NCBI GenBank assembly: GCA_002737625.1
Contig: NSIB01000008.1
Coordinates: 1 to 38,761 of the forward strand
Direction: 5' to 3'
Source: Flavobacteriales bacterium
Lineage (GTDB): Bacteria > Bacteroidota > Bacteroidia > NS11-12g > UBA955
Length of the DNA: 38,761 nt
The notes under the pieces were generated by a model. That model searched no databases. It saw only the letters and a list, made by a program, of their open reading frames with translations, and had not been told where the DNA came from. This document shows positions 38,673 to 38,761 of the stretch, one piece after another. Both the position numbers and the translations under genes were made by a program. The stretch's first letter is position 1. Each line of letters opens with the position of its first letter.

Positions 38673-38761
38673 TGGGTTTTATTCAATCAAATAGGCAGTG
38701 GGTGACCTCGATAATACGACAAAAAACAAAAAATCGAATCGATGAAGTGTATAAAATTCCT

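Noticed and set aside
1-38761. CRISPR arrays, insertion sequences, integrases, phage genes or defence systems
   Set aside because: No regularly spaced repeats, transposase or integrase motifs, or known defence domains were seen; all sizeable frames are explained by the genes listed.

Overview
The window is chromosomal DNA of a member of the phylum Bacteroidota, probably a gliding or surface-active, T9SS-bearing lineage. Several features point there: a PorW/SprE-type lipoprotein, two proteins with type IX secretion C-terminal signals, a Bacteroidota-type GlmU-like protein, an F1Fo ATP synthase operon without beta and epsilon, an arginine decarboxylase of the Bacteroidota type, and promoters of the TTTG-N19-TAnnTTTG class. 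No insertion sequence, prophage, integrase or CRISPR array is visible. Coding density is very high and no gap between genes exceeds about 150 bases.

Layout. 1-4.2 kb: arginine decarboxylase (-) and malate dehydrogenase (+) are divergent; mdh converges, across a perfect bidirectional terminator, on a GlmU-like protein (-) preceded by ribosomal protein L31 type B (-). 4.2-9.2 kb: an operon of porW/sprE (T9SS) and a class A penicillin-binding protein (-). 9.2-15.7 kb: a short remnant-like membrane protein resembling the N-terminus of M23 peptidases, bactofilin, AtpZ, an AtpI-like protein and atpB-E-F-H-A-G (+). A textbook promoter sits just ahead of bactofilin, so bactofilin and the ATP synthase are probably co-transcribed. 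15.7-19.4 kb: M20 dipeptidase and the bifunctional Rel (p)ppGpp enzyme (-), translationally coupled. 19.4-24.6 kb: a small membrane ORF (+), an orphan 3-oxoacid CoA-transferase subunit B (-), then an operon of a T9SS-secreted protein, a rhodanese and a seven-haem cytochrome with TPRs (-). 24.7-28.0 kb: a 905-residue tandem D-Ala-D-Ala ligase fusion and a PASTA membrane protein (-). 28.1-32.3 kb: leucyl aminopeptidase and pdxA (+) converging with a BamA-like barrel and an alpha/beta hydrolase (-, to 33.6 kb). 33.7-35.0 kb: tRNA-Met(CAT) and a GT9 glycosyltransferase (-). 35.0-38.7 kb: a 1210-residue multi-module secreted protein with a gliding-motility-type C-terminus (+).

Themes. Many genes serve the cell envelope: peptidoglycan precursor and polymer synthesis (GlmU-like, tandem Ddl, PBP1, PASTA), cytoskeleton (bactofilin), outer membrane (BamA-like) and type IX secretion (PorW and two cargo proteins). 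The rest is energy and stringent-response housekeeping.

Most unusual points. (1) The tandem ligase pairs a Tyr-type half with a Phe-type half; the Phe signature is associated with D-Ala-D-lactate activity in vancomycin-resistant lactic acid bacteria. (2) The second half of that gene contains a perfect 22-bp-arm palindrome that is translated as a 16-residue surface-loop insertion. (3) Several transcription units carry a -7-like element only 3-6 nt before the start codon, predicting leaderless mRNAs. (4) The M23-like gene next to bactofilin has no catalytic domain.
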